Below, one piece after another: positions 1-6,461 of a DNA stretch of 17,710 nucleotides; position 1 is the stretch's first letter, and every line of letters begins with the position of its first letter. Location of the stretch: positions 1 to 17,710 of the forward strand of contig CATVQO010000013.1 of assembly GCA_958346165.1 (NCBI GenBank), in the 5' to 3' direction. The stretch is from an uncultured Collinsella sp. (GTDB lineage: Bacteria > Actinomycetota > Coriobacteriia > Coriobacteriales > Coriobacteriaceae). Position numbers and translations under genes: made by a program. Under the pieces are notes generated by a model. The model searched no databases. It worked only from the letters and a program-made list of their open reading frames with translations, and was not told the DNA's origin.

Positions 1-54
1 AGTCATTTAAGAACGTCCCCAAGAACTAGTCGTTTAAGAACGTCCCCAATGACT
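1..54. repeat. Two tandem copies of a 27-bp repeat (1-27, 28-54)
   Basis: The copies at 1-27 and 28-54 are head to tail and share the core TTTAAGAACGTCCCC (6-20 and 33-47). They differ at position 5 of the unit (A/G) and near the end (AAGAACT versus AATGACT). The outer ends AGTCATT (1-7) and AATGACT (48-54) are inverted repeats of each other, so the pair could fold. The last two bases belong to the TAG stop of the MATE gene read on the minus strand. The array begins at the window edge and may continue to the left. This resembles dispersed extragenic repeats mobilised by REP-associated transposases, but no transposase is visible here, so that link is an inference. Confidence 0.8.
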
Positions 55-1402
55 AAGCGGTGGCGCGGCCTAGCCAGTTGCCGCTGTGGTGGTAGATGGT
101 GAACATCGTGGCCGTAATGAGCCACGTTACGGGGTAGACCAGCAGTAGATGCTCGAGCGACGGATCGAAGGGCATGATCGCAAACACCCAGATCACCCTC
201 AAGACAACGGTGCCAAAGATGGTGAGCATCATAGGCTGCAGACTCACGCCGGCACCGCGAATGGAGCCCGATGCGTTTTCGATAATGGAGAAGATCGCGT
301 AGAACGGCGCGATAAAGTGAAGAATCGTCGTGGTGTACGCCGAAATCGAAGCATCGTCGACAAACAGACGCGACAACGGACCCGAGAACACCAGCAGCAC
401 GGCAGACAGGCCACCAATGAGCATAAACGACAGCACGAGTGACGTATGGTAGCCCTTGCGCATGCGCTCGTAATTGCGCGCGCCAAAGTTCTGCGCCGAG
501 AACGTAGTGATCGATACGCCGAGCGCCTCGGTCACCATCCAGATAATGCCATCCAGGCGCCCAGATAGACCCCAAGCAGTCGTGACATCGGCGCCAAACG
601 AATTAACCGACACCTGGACCAGCACGTTCGAGATCGAATAGGCAGCCGATTGAAAACCGAGTGGCAGACCACACGAGATCATACTCTTACAAATACCGCG
701 ATCGATGCTGAGCTTAGACAGCGAAAGACGCCATGCACCCGGAGCGCGCATCATGCGAAACACGATCATCGTTGCATTGGAGCAAATGGTCAGCGCCACT
801 GCGATGCCGCAGCCCAGCGCCTCCATATGCAACACAGCGACAAAGATGATATCCAGCACCACGTTAACCAGGCAGCCAGAAGCAATGATCACGGCGGGGC
901 CGCGTGTGTCGCCCACGGCGCGCAGCAGTGCGGTTCCCATATTAAGCAGCAGTGCCGCAACCATCGCGGCAAAATAACAGCGAGCATAGGCCACGCCCTC
1001 GGCCAATAGTTCATGCGGCGTGTTCATAAGCACCAGCATGGGCTCAACGAACACTATGCCAAGAATCGAGAAAACGATACCGCCCACCAGCGCGAGCGTC
1101 ATGGCGGTATGGACCGAACGACTCAGCCGTTCATCATCGTGCTGGCCAAAATACTGACCGGTAATGACCGCGCAGCCGGCGCCGACGCCAACGCAAAAGC
1201 CAATGCAGAGCTCGGTTAGGACCATCGTGGCCTGAATGCCGCCCAACGCAAGCTTGCCGCCAAACTGACCGACGATATAGGTGCCGATAAGCGTGTAGGC
1301 CTGCTGAAAAAACGAACTAAAAAAGATGGGAACGCACAGCGACAGCAGCTGTTGCCAAATGACACCCTGCGTTACATCGATAGCCGTAGATTTCTTAGCC
1401 AC
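53..1402 (-). CDS. MATE-family multidrug/Na+-driven efflux protein
   Basis: This 449-residue integral membrane protein has the MATE fold: about 12 hydrophobic helices in two similar halves. The N-terminal half opens with a VTQGVIWQQLLSLCVPIFF-like stretch and has a Q-A-Y-T-L-I-G-T-Y-I-V-G-Q motif, the usual place of the first MATE helices. The second half has the matching segment F-Q-S-A-A-Y-S-I-S-N-V-L-V-Q. The family exports cationic drugs or metabolites using Na+ or H+ gradients; the substrate cannot be read here. The length is normal (440-460). I chose the GTG at 1402 because GGGGAGGG (1406-1413) precedes it. An upstream TTG at 1435 in the same frame lacks a good ribosome site. No regulator lies beside it, and its stop codon lies in the repeat at the left edge. 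Confidence 0.88.
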   Translation of the reverse strand: MAKKSTAIDVTQGVIWQQLLSLCVPIFFSSFFQQAYTLIGTYIVGQFGGKLALGGIQATMVLTELCIGFCVGVGAGCAVITGQYFGQHDDERLSRSVHTAMTLALVGGIVFSILGIVFVEPMLVLMNTPHELLAEGVAYARCYFAAMVAALLLNMGTALLRAVGDTRGPAVIIASGCLVNVVLDIIFVAVLHMEALGCGIAVALTICSNATMIVFRMMRAPGAWRLSLSKLSIDRGICKSMISCGLPLGFQSAAYSISNVLVQVSVNSFGADVTTAWGLSGRLDGIIWMVTEALGVSITTFSAQNFGARNYERMRKGYHTSLVLSFMLIGGLSAVLLVFSGPLSRLFVDDASISAYTTTILHFIAPFYAIFSIIENASGSIRGAGVSLQPMMLTIFGTVVLRVIWVFAIMPFDPSLEHLLLVYPVTWLITATMFTIYHHSGNWLGRATA

Positions 1403-1527
1403 ACGCCCTCCCCGCCAGCGTACGTCAAACAACAAAACGGCAATTTAAGACCAAAGCCAATACCAGCTTATCACCGACTGGCGGCGACCGAAACACCCCG
1501 AATTAGAGCCCGGTGAGAAATATCTGC

Positions 1528-2442
1528 CTAGTGATACAAACCCGGCTGGTAGTGATACTCATTGCTCACGTGCGGGCACAGCTGCCAAAAGGCGACGGCG
1601 CTCGCCGCGGCCACGTTGAGCGAATCGACCCCGTGCGCCATCGGAATACGCACGGCGCGGTCACAGCCGGCAATAGTTTTAAAGCCCAAGCCGGCACCCT
1701 CGGTACCCATAAAAATCGCCAAGCGATCAACCTTCTGCAGCACAGGATCGTCCAGCGAAACGGAATCGTCCGTCAACGCCATAGCGGCACACGAAAAGCC
1801 GGCATCATGAAGCGCGGCCAAGCCATCATGCGGCCACACGCGCGCCTCACTGCCAATACGCGTCCACGGAACCTGAAACACGGTGCCCATGCTCACGCGG
1901 GCCGAGCGACGGTACAACGGGTCGCAGCACGTCGGGCTGACCAAAATACCGTCAACGTTCAATGCGGCAGCCGAGCGGAAAATCGCGCCAACATTGGTGT
2001 GGTCGACAATACCCTCAAGCACACACACGCGCACCGGACGATCCCCCGCCGCCTCGACGACGCCGCCCAAGAACTCATCAACCGGAATCTGACGCGGGCG
2101 ACGGAACGCCGCGAGCGCACCACGCGTCACGTTGAAGCCCGTCAACTGCTCCATGAGCTCCATGGAGGCCACGAACACAGGAACAGGACCCGCGGCCTCG
2201 CGCACAACCAGGCGCTCGAACAGCGGCATCATCTGATCGAGCCAGCGTTCGCCCAACAGAAAGCTCACCGGCTCGTATCCGGCGCGCACCGCACGTTCTA
2301 TGACCTTGGCGCTTTCGGCGATAAAGATGCCCTTTTGCGGCTCCAGCACGCAGCGCAGCTCACGCTCGGTCAGTCGCACATAGGCATCGAGCCGCTCGTC
2401 CTCGAGCGAATCGATTCGCAGCACCTCAATGGCATCAGTCAT
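1528..2442 (-). CDS. SpoU (TrmH/RlmB)-family RNA 2'-O-methyltransferase
   Basis: The 304-residue protein has an N-terminal substrate-binding region (about 30-105) and a C-terminal SPOUT knot domain (about 135-290). All three SpoU motifs are present: motif 1 EGIVDHTNVGAIFRSAAAL with Asn150 and Arg156, motif 2 IFMGTEGAGL at 243-252, and motif 3 IPMAHGVDSLNVAAAS at 266-281, which builds the S-adenosylmethionine knot. Family members methylate ribose 2'-OH groups in tRNA or 23S rRNA; the exact base cannot be assigned. The ATG at 2442 has only a weak G-rich ribosome site, and no better start lies nearby. It stands alone, 109 bp downstream of folA and after a weak hairpin, so it may share or follow thyA-folA transcription. 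Confidence 0.88.
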   Translation of the reverse strand: MTDAIEVLRIDSLEDERLDAYVRLTERELRCVLEPQKGIFIAESAKVIERAVRAGYEPVSFLLGERWLDQMMPLFERLVVREAAGPVPVFVASMELMEQLTGFNVTRGALAAFRRPRQIPVDEFLGGVVEAAGDRPVRVCVLEGIVDHTNVGAIFRSAAALNVDGILVSPTCCDPLYRRSARVSMGTVFQVPWTRIGSEARVWPHDGLAALHDAGFSCAAMALTDDSVSLDDPVLQKVDRLAIFMGTEGAGLGFKTIAGCDRAVRIPMAHGVDSLNVAAASAVAFWQLCPHVSNEYHYQPGLYH

Positions 2443-2488
2443 AGTAGCCAGCCCGCACCCTTCTTTACAGCATATCTATACCAAACGA

Positions 2489-2507
2489 GGCGACGCTAAG
2501 CGCCGCC
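2489..2507 (-). terminator. Weak hairpin downstream of folA
   Basis: Read on the minus strand, GGCGGCGC-TTA-GCGTCGCC forms an eight-pair stem with one G-U wobble and a three-base loop. It is followed by TCGTTTGG, a poor T-run. It lies 45 bp after the folA stop and 47 bp before the methyltransferase start. The wobble makes the stem better on minus-strand RNA than on plus-strand RNA, which fits a partial terminator for thyA-folA. Confidence 0.45.
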
Positions 2508-2551
2508 CCATGCATTCAATCAAACCGATGATACCGTTCGCGCCAGGCGAT

Positions 2552-3070
2552 TTACGCCTCGATGCGACGATACGTCACGAACTCATAATCGACACCCTCG
2601 TCACCCTCACCGGCGGCAATCGTCGCGACCCCGCTACGCTGCGCAATCTCCCACACAGAATCGGCTTCCAAATCGGGAAAGTACGTATCCACGACATGGA
2701 CGCAGTGGTTATGCGTGACCTCGGCCTCGGCGCAATACGGCAGAAACTGACGATACACCTCACCGCCACCGATCACCCAGGCAACGGGCTCATCGGCAAC
2801 CGCAGCGAGCGCCTCGTCGATGCTATGCACCACGTCGACGCCCTCGGCAGCAAAACCCTTGTCGCGCGTGAGCACGATATTGCGGCGGTTCTTGAGAGGA
2901 CGCCCGCCGGGGAAACTCAGCAGCGTCTTGCGCCCCATGATGACCGGGCAGCCCTTGGTGCAGGCCACAAAATGGCGCATGTCGGCGCGATTGGACACCA
3001 CCATGTCGCCCTCGCACCCAATGCCCCAATCGTTACACACGGCGACGATAGCAGAAAGCTTACACGTCAT
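2552..3070 (-). CDS. folA: Dihydrofolate reductase
   Basis: The 172-residue enzyme reduces dihydrofolate to tetrahydrofolate with NADPH. It recycles the dihydrofolate made by the thymidylate synthase encoded immediately upstream. Visible landmarks are the N-terminal strand LSAIVAVCNDWGIG, the presumed catalytic Asp30 in NRADMRHF, the NADPH-binding IMGRKTLLSFPGGRPL at 44-59, the NIVLTRD strand, and WVIGGGEVYRQFLP at 98-111 with the Gly-Gly-Gly cofactor loop. The Pro-Trp pair usual just before the catalytic Asp is replaced by Val-Val (24-25). I chose the ATG at 3070 because AGGTGG lies five bases upstream; a GTG at 3079 would abut the thyA stop and lacks a site. The thyA stop (3080-3082) is 9 bp from this ATG, so the two are almost certainly co-translated. 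Confidence 0.93.
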   Translation of the reverse strand: MTCKLSAIVAVCNDWGIGCEGDMVVSNRADMRHFVACTKGCPVIMGRKTLLSFPGGRPLKNRRNIVLTRDKGFAAEGVDVVHSIDEALAAVADEPVAWVIGGGEVYRQFLPYCAEAEVTHNHCVHVVDTYFPDLEADSVWEIAQRSGVATIAAGEGDEGVDYEFVTYRRIEA

Positions 3071-3079
3071 GCCCACCAC

Positions 3080-3928
3080 CTACACCGCAATGGGAATGTT
3101 CTTGACCTGCGGGCCGTGCTCGTAGCCCTCGACGATCAGGTCGTCGGTCGTAAACGCATAGAAATCATGCACGTCAGGGTTCAGCGTTACCTTAGGCGCC
3201 GCAAACTGCGGGCGCTCGATAAGCTCACGGACGATATTGACATGACGGTCGTAAATGTGGGCATCGGCAATCACATGCAGCAACTCACCGGGAATCATAT
3301 CGACCGACTGTGCGACCATCATCAGCAAGATGGCGTACTGGCACACATTCCAGTTATTCGCGGCCAAAATGTCCTGACTGCGCTGGTTGAGAATCATGTT
3401 GAGCGTGGGCTTATCGTCCTGCGGGCGCTGCGTGACGTTATACGTCACGCTGTACGCGCACGGATACAGGTGCATCTCGGAAAGGTCGCTAAACACGTAC
3501 GTGTTGGTCATGATGCGGCGACTGTACGGCGTATGCTTAAGGTCGTACAGTACGCGGTCCATCTGGTCGAAATCGCCCTCGGCATAATGGCTTTTCTGCC
3601 CAATTTGGTACCCGTAGGCCTTGCCAATGGAGCCGGTCTCGTCGGCCCACTCGTCCCAAATATGGCTGTTGAGATCATGCACGTTATTGGACTTCTTTTG
3701 ATAGATCCACAGGATCTCGTCCATGGCGGACTTGAGCGCCGTACGACGCAGCGTAAGCGCGGGAAACTCCTCGCGCAGGTCGTAGCGCGCCGTGACGCCA
3801 AAGTTTTTAATGGTATAGGCAGGGGTGCCATCCTCCCACACCGGGCGGACCTTTTGGCCCTCGGTGGTGGTGCCATGGTCCAAGATATCGCGGCACATGG
3901 TTACAAACTGTTGATCAGCTTTGCTCAT
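3080..3928 (-). CDS. thyA: Thymidylate synthase (folate-dependent)
   Basis: The 282-residue enzyme converts dUMP to dTMP with methylene-tetrahydrofolate, yielding dihydrofolate. The catalytic Cys157 sits in LYPCAYSVTYNV. Phosphate-binding arginines are in YSRRIM (136-140) and QRSQD (182-186). The dUMP-contacting NNWNVCQYA (191-199) and AHIYDRH (223-229) segments are also clear. The active site reads PCAY rather than the PCH of the E. coli type, and NNW replaces the common G-PFN, as I recall for a subset of Gram-positive ThyA. The ATG at 3928 has a strong AGGAGG (3933-3938). It leads the thyA-folA operon and is divergent from the DUF134 fusion gene across 166 bp. Confidence 0.95.
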   Translation of the reverse strand: MSKADQQFVTMCRDILDHGTTTEGQKVRPVWEDGTPAYTIKNFGVTARYDLREEFPALTLRRTALKSAMDEILWIYQKKSNNVHDLNSHIWDEWADETGSIGKAYGYQIGQKSHYAEGDFDQMDRVLYDLKHTPYSRRIMTNTYVFSDLSEMHLYPCAYSVTYNVTQRPQDDKPTLNMILNQRSQDILAANNWNVCQYAILLMMVAQSVDMIPGELLHVIADAHIYDRHVNIVRELIERPQFAAPKVTLNPDVHDFYAFTTDDLIVEGYEHGPQVKNIPIAV

Positions 3929-3962
3929 TGACCCTCCTGTCAGTCGTCTACAAGCGAGATTC

Positions 3963-3968
3963 ATTGTA
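3963..3968 (-). promoter_or_regulatory. Possible -10 element of the thyA promoter
   Basis: TACAAT on the minus strand is one base from the TATAAT consensus and lies 34 bp upstream of the thyA ATG. No convincing -35 hexamer lies 16-18 bp farther upstream in the G-rich stretch, so this is a tentative call. Confidence 0.35.
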
Positions 3969-4011
3969 GCCCAGACGCACGCGGCCCCACAGCCCAAACA
4001 TAAGCCCTCAT

Positions 4012-4031
4012 TTTCTGACATATGCCAGAAA
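4012..4031. promoter_or_regulatory. Upstream dyad, candidate operator O1
   Basis: TTTCTGACATATGCCAGAAA is a 20-bp dyad with one mismatched pair (A at 4018 against C at 4025). It lies just upstream of the -35 of the plus-strand promoter. The same motif recurs 53 bp downstream. The centre-to-centre distance is about five helical turns, so both sites face the same side of the DNA. Confidence 0.6.
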
Positions 4032-4035
4032 TTCC

Positions 4036-4063
4036 TTGCGCAAATCCGCAGGTTCGCTATTCT
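4036..4063 (+). promoter_or_regulatory. Candidate sigma-A-type promoter for the DUF134 fusion gene
   Basis: TTGCGC (4036-4041) and TATTCT (4058-4063) are separated by 16 bp. They lie between the two dyads and give a likely start near 4070 with a leader of about 25 nt. The hexamers each match consensus at four of six positions. Confidence 0.5.
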
Positions 4064-4064
4064 A

Positions 4065-4084
4065 TTGTTGACATATATCAGATT
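4065..4084. promoter_or_regulatory. Downstream dyad, candidate operator O2
   Basis: This site matches O1 at 14 of 20 positions and keeps the core TGACATATATCA (4069-4080), itself a dyad with one mismatch. It covers the expected transcription start, where a bound repressor would block initiation. The encoded protein begins with a helix-turn-helix, so autoregulation is a natural inference. Confidence 0.55.
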
Positions 4085-4094
4085 TGGAGAGTGC

Positions 4095-4859
4095 ATGGCA
4101 GGAAGACGAGAAAAATTGCGCCGCGTCGGGATCATCCCCGAATATCGCGGTTTTACCCCCGACGGCCTAGCCAGTGGAGACGCCATCGACATGACGGTCG
4201 ACGAGTTCGAGGTCCTACGCCTATGTGACCTGGAAGGCCTTAACCAAGAGGAAGTCGCCCAGTGCATGGGCATTGCCCGCGCCACGGTGGCGACTATCTG
4301 CAGCCGCGCGCATCGCAAGGTGGCAAACGCGCTGGTCAATGGACGGGCTATCGTCATCGAGGGCGGCAATATCGCATACTCCCCCATCACCACGACAACG
4401 GCCGCATGGCCAGCAAAGGAGGTCGACACCGTGAGGGTGGCAACGACGTACGACAACGGCAACATCTTTATGCACTTTGGCCGCAGCGAACAGTTCAAGA
4501 TCTACGACATCCAGGACGACAAGGTCCTCAACGAGCAGGTCGTGGGCACCGGCGGCACCGGTCACGGCGCCCTGGCGGGCCTGCTCGCCAACGGCGGCGT
4601 GGACACGCTCATCTGCGGCGGCATCGGCGGTGGCGCTATCAACGCGCTTGCTCAAGCCGGCATCACGGTATACGCAGGTGCCCAGGGCAGCTGCGACGCC
4701 TGCGTCGAGGCACTCATTGCCGGCACGCTCGCGCAGACCGGCGAGGCCACCTGCGACTGCCGTGGACATGATCACGAGCACATCCACGAGCATGGCGAGT
4801 CCTGCGGCTGCCACGGTCACCACGACCATGACGGGCACGAAGGCTGCGGCTGCCACTAG
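4095..4859 (+). CDS. DUF134 HTH domain fused to NifX/NifB-like domain with His/Cys-rich tail
   Basis: The 254-residue protein has three parts. Residues 1-95 are a DUF134 domain with a sigma-region-4-like helix-turn-helix: MTVDEFEVLRLCDLEGLNQ followed by EEVAQCMGIARATVATI, then LVNGRAIVIEGG. Residues 113-215 match the dinitrogenase Fe-Mo cofactor family (NifX/NifB C-terminal/MTH1175-like), with FMHFGRSEQFKIYDI, GTGGTGHGAL and the Gly-rich CGGIGGGAINAL. Residues 220-254 are a tail with 6 Cys and 11 His in 35 residues, likely binding metal. The ATG at 4095 has GGAG five bases upstream. The two domains are usually separate neighbouring genes; here they are one frame with a ribosome site kept at the junction. 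No nitrogenase genes are nearby. A metal- or cluster-responsive regulator is the likely role, but the ligand and targets are unknown. Confidence 0.85.
   Translation: MAGRREKLRRVGIIPEYRGFTPDGLASGDAIDMTVDEFEVLRLCDLEGLNQEEVAQCMGIARATVATICSRAHRKVANALVNGRAIVIEGGNIAYSPITTTTAAWPAKEVDTVRVATTYDNGNIFMHFGRSEQFKIYDIQDDKVLNEQVVGTGGTGHGALAGLLANGGVDTLICGGIGGGAINALAQAGITVYAGAQGSCDACVEALIAGTLAQTGEATCDCRGHDHEHIHEHGESCGCHGHHDHDGHEGCGCH
4415..4433 (+). promoter_or_regulatory. Internal Shine-Dalgarno and GTG start within the fusion gene
   Basis: AAAGGAGG (4415-4422) is followed after 8 nt by GTG (4431-4433), in frame at codon 113. This is exactly where the NifX-like domain begins (VRVATTYDNGN). Starting there would give a separate 142-residue protein ending at 4859. 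The site is stronger than the ribosome site of the full-length gene. Confidence 0.6.
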
Positions 4860-4917
4860 CGGCAAGCACCTCGTCGAGAACGCGCTTCCACGCGTGCGAC
4901 AACCAGCGAACAAACGG

Positions 4918-4953
4918 CGAAGGCCGCCTGGAATACCATCCAGGCGGCCTTCG
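4918..4953. terminator. Bidirectional hairpin between convergent genes
   Basis: CGAAGGCCGCCTGG (4918-4931) and CCAGGCGGCCTTCG (4940-4953) form a perfect 14-pair stem with an 8-nt loop. It lies 59 bp after the DUF134 fusion stop and 22 bp after the ffh stop read from the other side. Neither side has a long T-run, but position and stability fit a shared terminator. Confidence 0.75.
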
Positions 4954-4975
4954 CCATACACGACTCAACTAGTCG

Positions 4976-6451
4976 TTACTTCTTGTTGCGCATCTGCGCT
5001 TCCATCTGGCGCAGCAGGTCCATATCGGACTTGGGGCCGCCCGTTCCCAGGCCGCCCATGCCGCCCAGCCCCATGGCATCCAGACCGGGAATATTGGGCA
5101 TGCGCATCTTTTTGCCCTTCTTACCCTTCTTGCCCTTCTTGCCGCCGGCCTGTGCCTGATTGGCCATCGTGCGCATGCGGCCCATCATCTTGTTCATCTC
5201 GCCCCACTGCTTCATAAGGCTATTGACCTCGGTGGGGGTCACGCCGGCGCCCTTGGCGATGCGGGCACGGCGCTGGCCGTTGATGATGGAGGGGCGAAGG
5301 CGCTCCTCCTTGGTCATCGACATGATGATGGCCTCGTTCTTATCGAAGATACCTTCGTCCAGGTTGCCACCCATCTGGTTAAGCGCACGCTGGCCACCGG
5401 GGAGCATGCCCAGAATGCCCTTCATGCCGCCCATCTTCTTGACGGCCTTCATCTGGTCGAGCATGTCGTTCATGGTAAAGCCCTCGCGCAGCATGCGCTC
5501 GGCAGCCTCGAGCTGCTCGGCGTCGGCTGCCTCCTGGGCCTTCTCGATGATGCCGACAACATCGCCCATGCCCAAGATGCGCTTGGCCATGCGGTCGGGA
5601 TAGAACGGCTCCAGCGAATCGGGTTTCTCGCCCATGCTAACAAACTTGATGGGCTTGCCGGTCACCTGGCGCACGGAAAGCGCGCCGCCGCCACGGGCGT
5701 CGCCGTCGAGCTTGGAGATGATCACGCCGTCAAAGTCGGTGCGCTCGGCGAAGGTCGAGACGACGTTGACGATGTCCTGGCCGGTCATGGCATCGACGAC
5801 CATCAGCACCTGATCGGGCTTGACGGCCTTCTTGATGTCCACGGCCTCCTGCATCATCTGCTCGTCGATCTGCAAACGACCGGCGGTATCGACGATGACC
5901 ACGTCACGCAGGTGGTCAACGGCCTCCTGAATGGCGCCCTTGGCGATGTCAACCGGGTGCTCGCCATCGCCACGGAAGACCGGCACGCCAATCTCTCCGC
6001 CAAGCGTGGCCAGCTGGTCGGCAGCGGCGGGACGGTAGACGTCGCACGCGGCGAGCAGCGGTGAGCGGCCCTGCTTCTTGAGCAGGTAGGCCAGCTTTAC
6101 GGCCGCCGTGGTCTTACCGGAGCCCTGCAGGCCCACGAGCATGATGACATTGGGAATGCGATTGCTAAAGACGAGCTTGCTCTCGGTTGAGCCAAGCATC
6201 TCGGTGAGCTCGTCGAGCACGATCTTGACGACGTTTTGCGCCGGCGACAGCGACTCCATGACCTCGGCGGTCATGCAGCGCTCCTTGGTCTTGGCGACGA
6301 ACTCCTTGACGACCTTAAAGTTAACGTCGGCCTCGAGCAGCGCCATGCGAATATCGCGCATGGCCGAAGTAATATCGGCCTCGGTCAGCTTGCCCTTGCC
6401 GCGCAGGCGGTCAAATGTGTCGTTGAGGCGATCGCTCAGGGAATCAAACAC
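4976..6451 (-). CDS. ffh: Signal recognition particle GTPase Ffh (SRP54)
   Basis: The 491-residue SRP protein binds signal peptides and 4.5S RNA and hands ribosomes to FtsY at the membrane. The N domain (1-90) is followed by the G domain with GLQGSGKTT (107-115), DTAGR (188-192) and SKLDGD (246-251). The methionine-rich M domain starts near 300 and carries the RNA-binding segment QRRARIAKGAG. The C-terminus has a KKG repeat and then a Gly/Met-rich tail. The start is GTG at 6451 with AAGGAG six bases upstream. It is last in the long minus-strand block, 10 nt after ftsY. The small ylxM gene often found between ftsY and ffh in Firmicutes is absent. Confidence 0.97.
   Translation of the reverse strand: MFDSLSDRLNDTFDRLRGKGKLTEADITSAMRDIRMALLEADVNFKVVKEFVAKTKERCMTAEVMESLSPAQNVVKIVLDELTEMLGSTESKLVFSNRIPNVIMLVGLQGSGKTTAAVKLAYLLKKQGRSPLLAACDVYRPAAADQLATLGGEIGVPVFRGDGEHPVDIAKGAIQEAVDHLRDVVIVDTAGRLQIDEQMMQEAVDIKKAVKPDQVLMVVDAMTGQDIVNVVSTFAERTDFDGVIISKLDGDARGGGALSVRQVTGKPIKFVSMGEKPDSLEPFYPDRMAKRILGMGDVVGIIEKAQEAADAEQLEAAERMLREGFTMNDMLDQMKAVKKMGGMKGILGMLPGGQRALNQMGGNLDEGIFDKNEAIIMSMTKEERLRPSIINGQRRARIAKGAGVTPTEVNSLMKQWGEMNKMMGRMRTMANQAQAGGKKGKKGKKGKKMRMPNIPGLDAMGLGGMGGLGTGGPKSDMDLLRQMEAQMRNKK
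5114..5140 (-). repeat. Three 9-bp tandem units in ffh coding (Lys-Lys-Gly)n
   Basis: The units GCCCTTCTT, ACCCTTCTT and GCCCTTCTT lie at 5114-5122, 5123-5131 and 5132-5140. On the minus strand they encode repeated Lys-Lys-Gly near the Ffh C-terminus, a basic stretch following the M domain. Such a short in-frame repeat could change copy number without breaking the frame. Confidence 0.8.
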
Positions 6452-6461
6452 TAGTCACTCC

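Noticed and set aside
1436..1527. Promoter or RNA gene in the gap upstream of the MATE gene
   Set aside because: No convincing -35/-10 pair, hairpin or tRNA-like fold could be found by eye.
2429..3931. A 500-codon open frame on the plus strand opposite folA and thyA
   Set aside because: It spans two well-supported genes and their gap in antisense, and its product has no family character and a His/Arg-biased composition.
4069..4074. TTGACA near 4068-4073 as a -35 hexamer
   Set aside because: A matching -10 at 16-18 bp would fall on or past the ribosome site and the ATG at 4095, leaving no leader; it is better explained as part of the second dyad.
4095..4859. A nitrogenase or nitrogen-fixation locus around the NifX-like domain
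   Set aside because: No nif, molybdenum transport or cofactor gene is in the window; the domain occurs in many non-fixing anaerobes.
4961..4977. AACTAGTCGTT after ffh matching 11 bases of the left-edge repeat, inside a small CGACT/AGTCG hairpin
   Set aside because: The match lacks the GAACGTCCCC core, includes the palindromic ACTAGT and part of the ffh stop codon, and can be chance.
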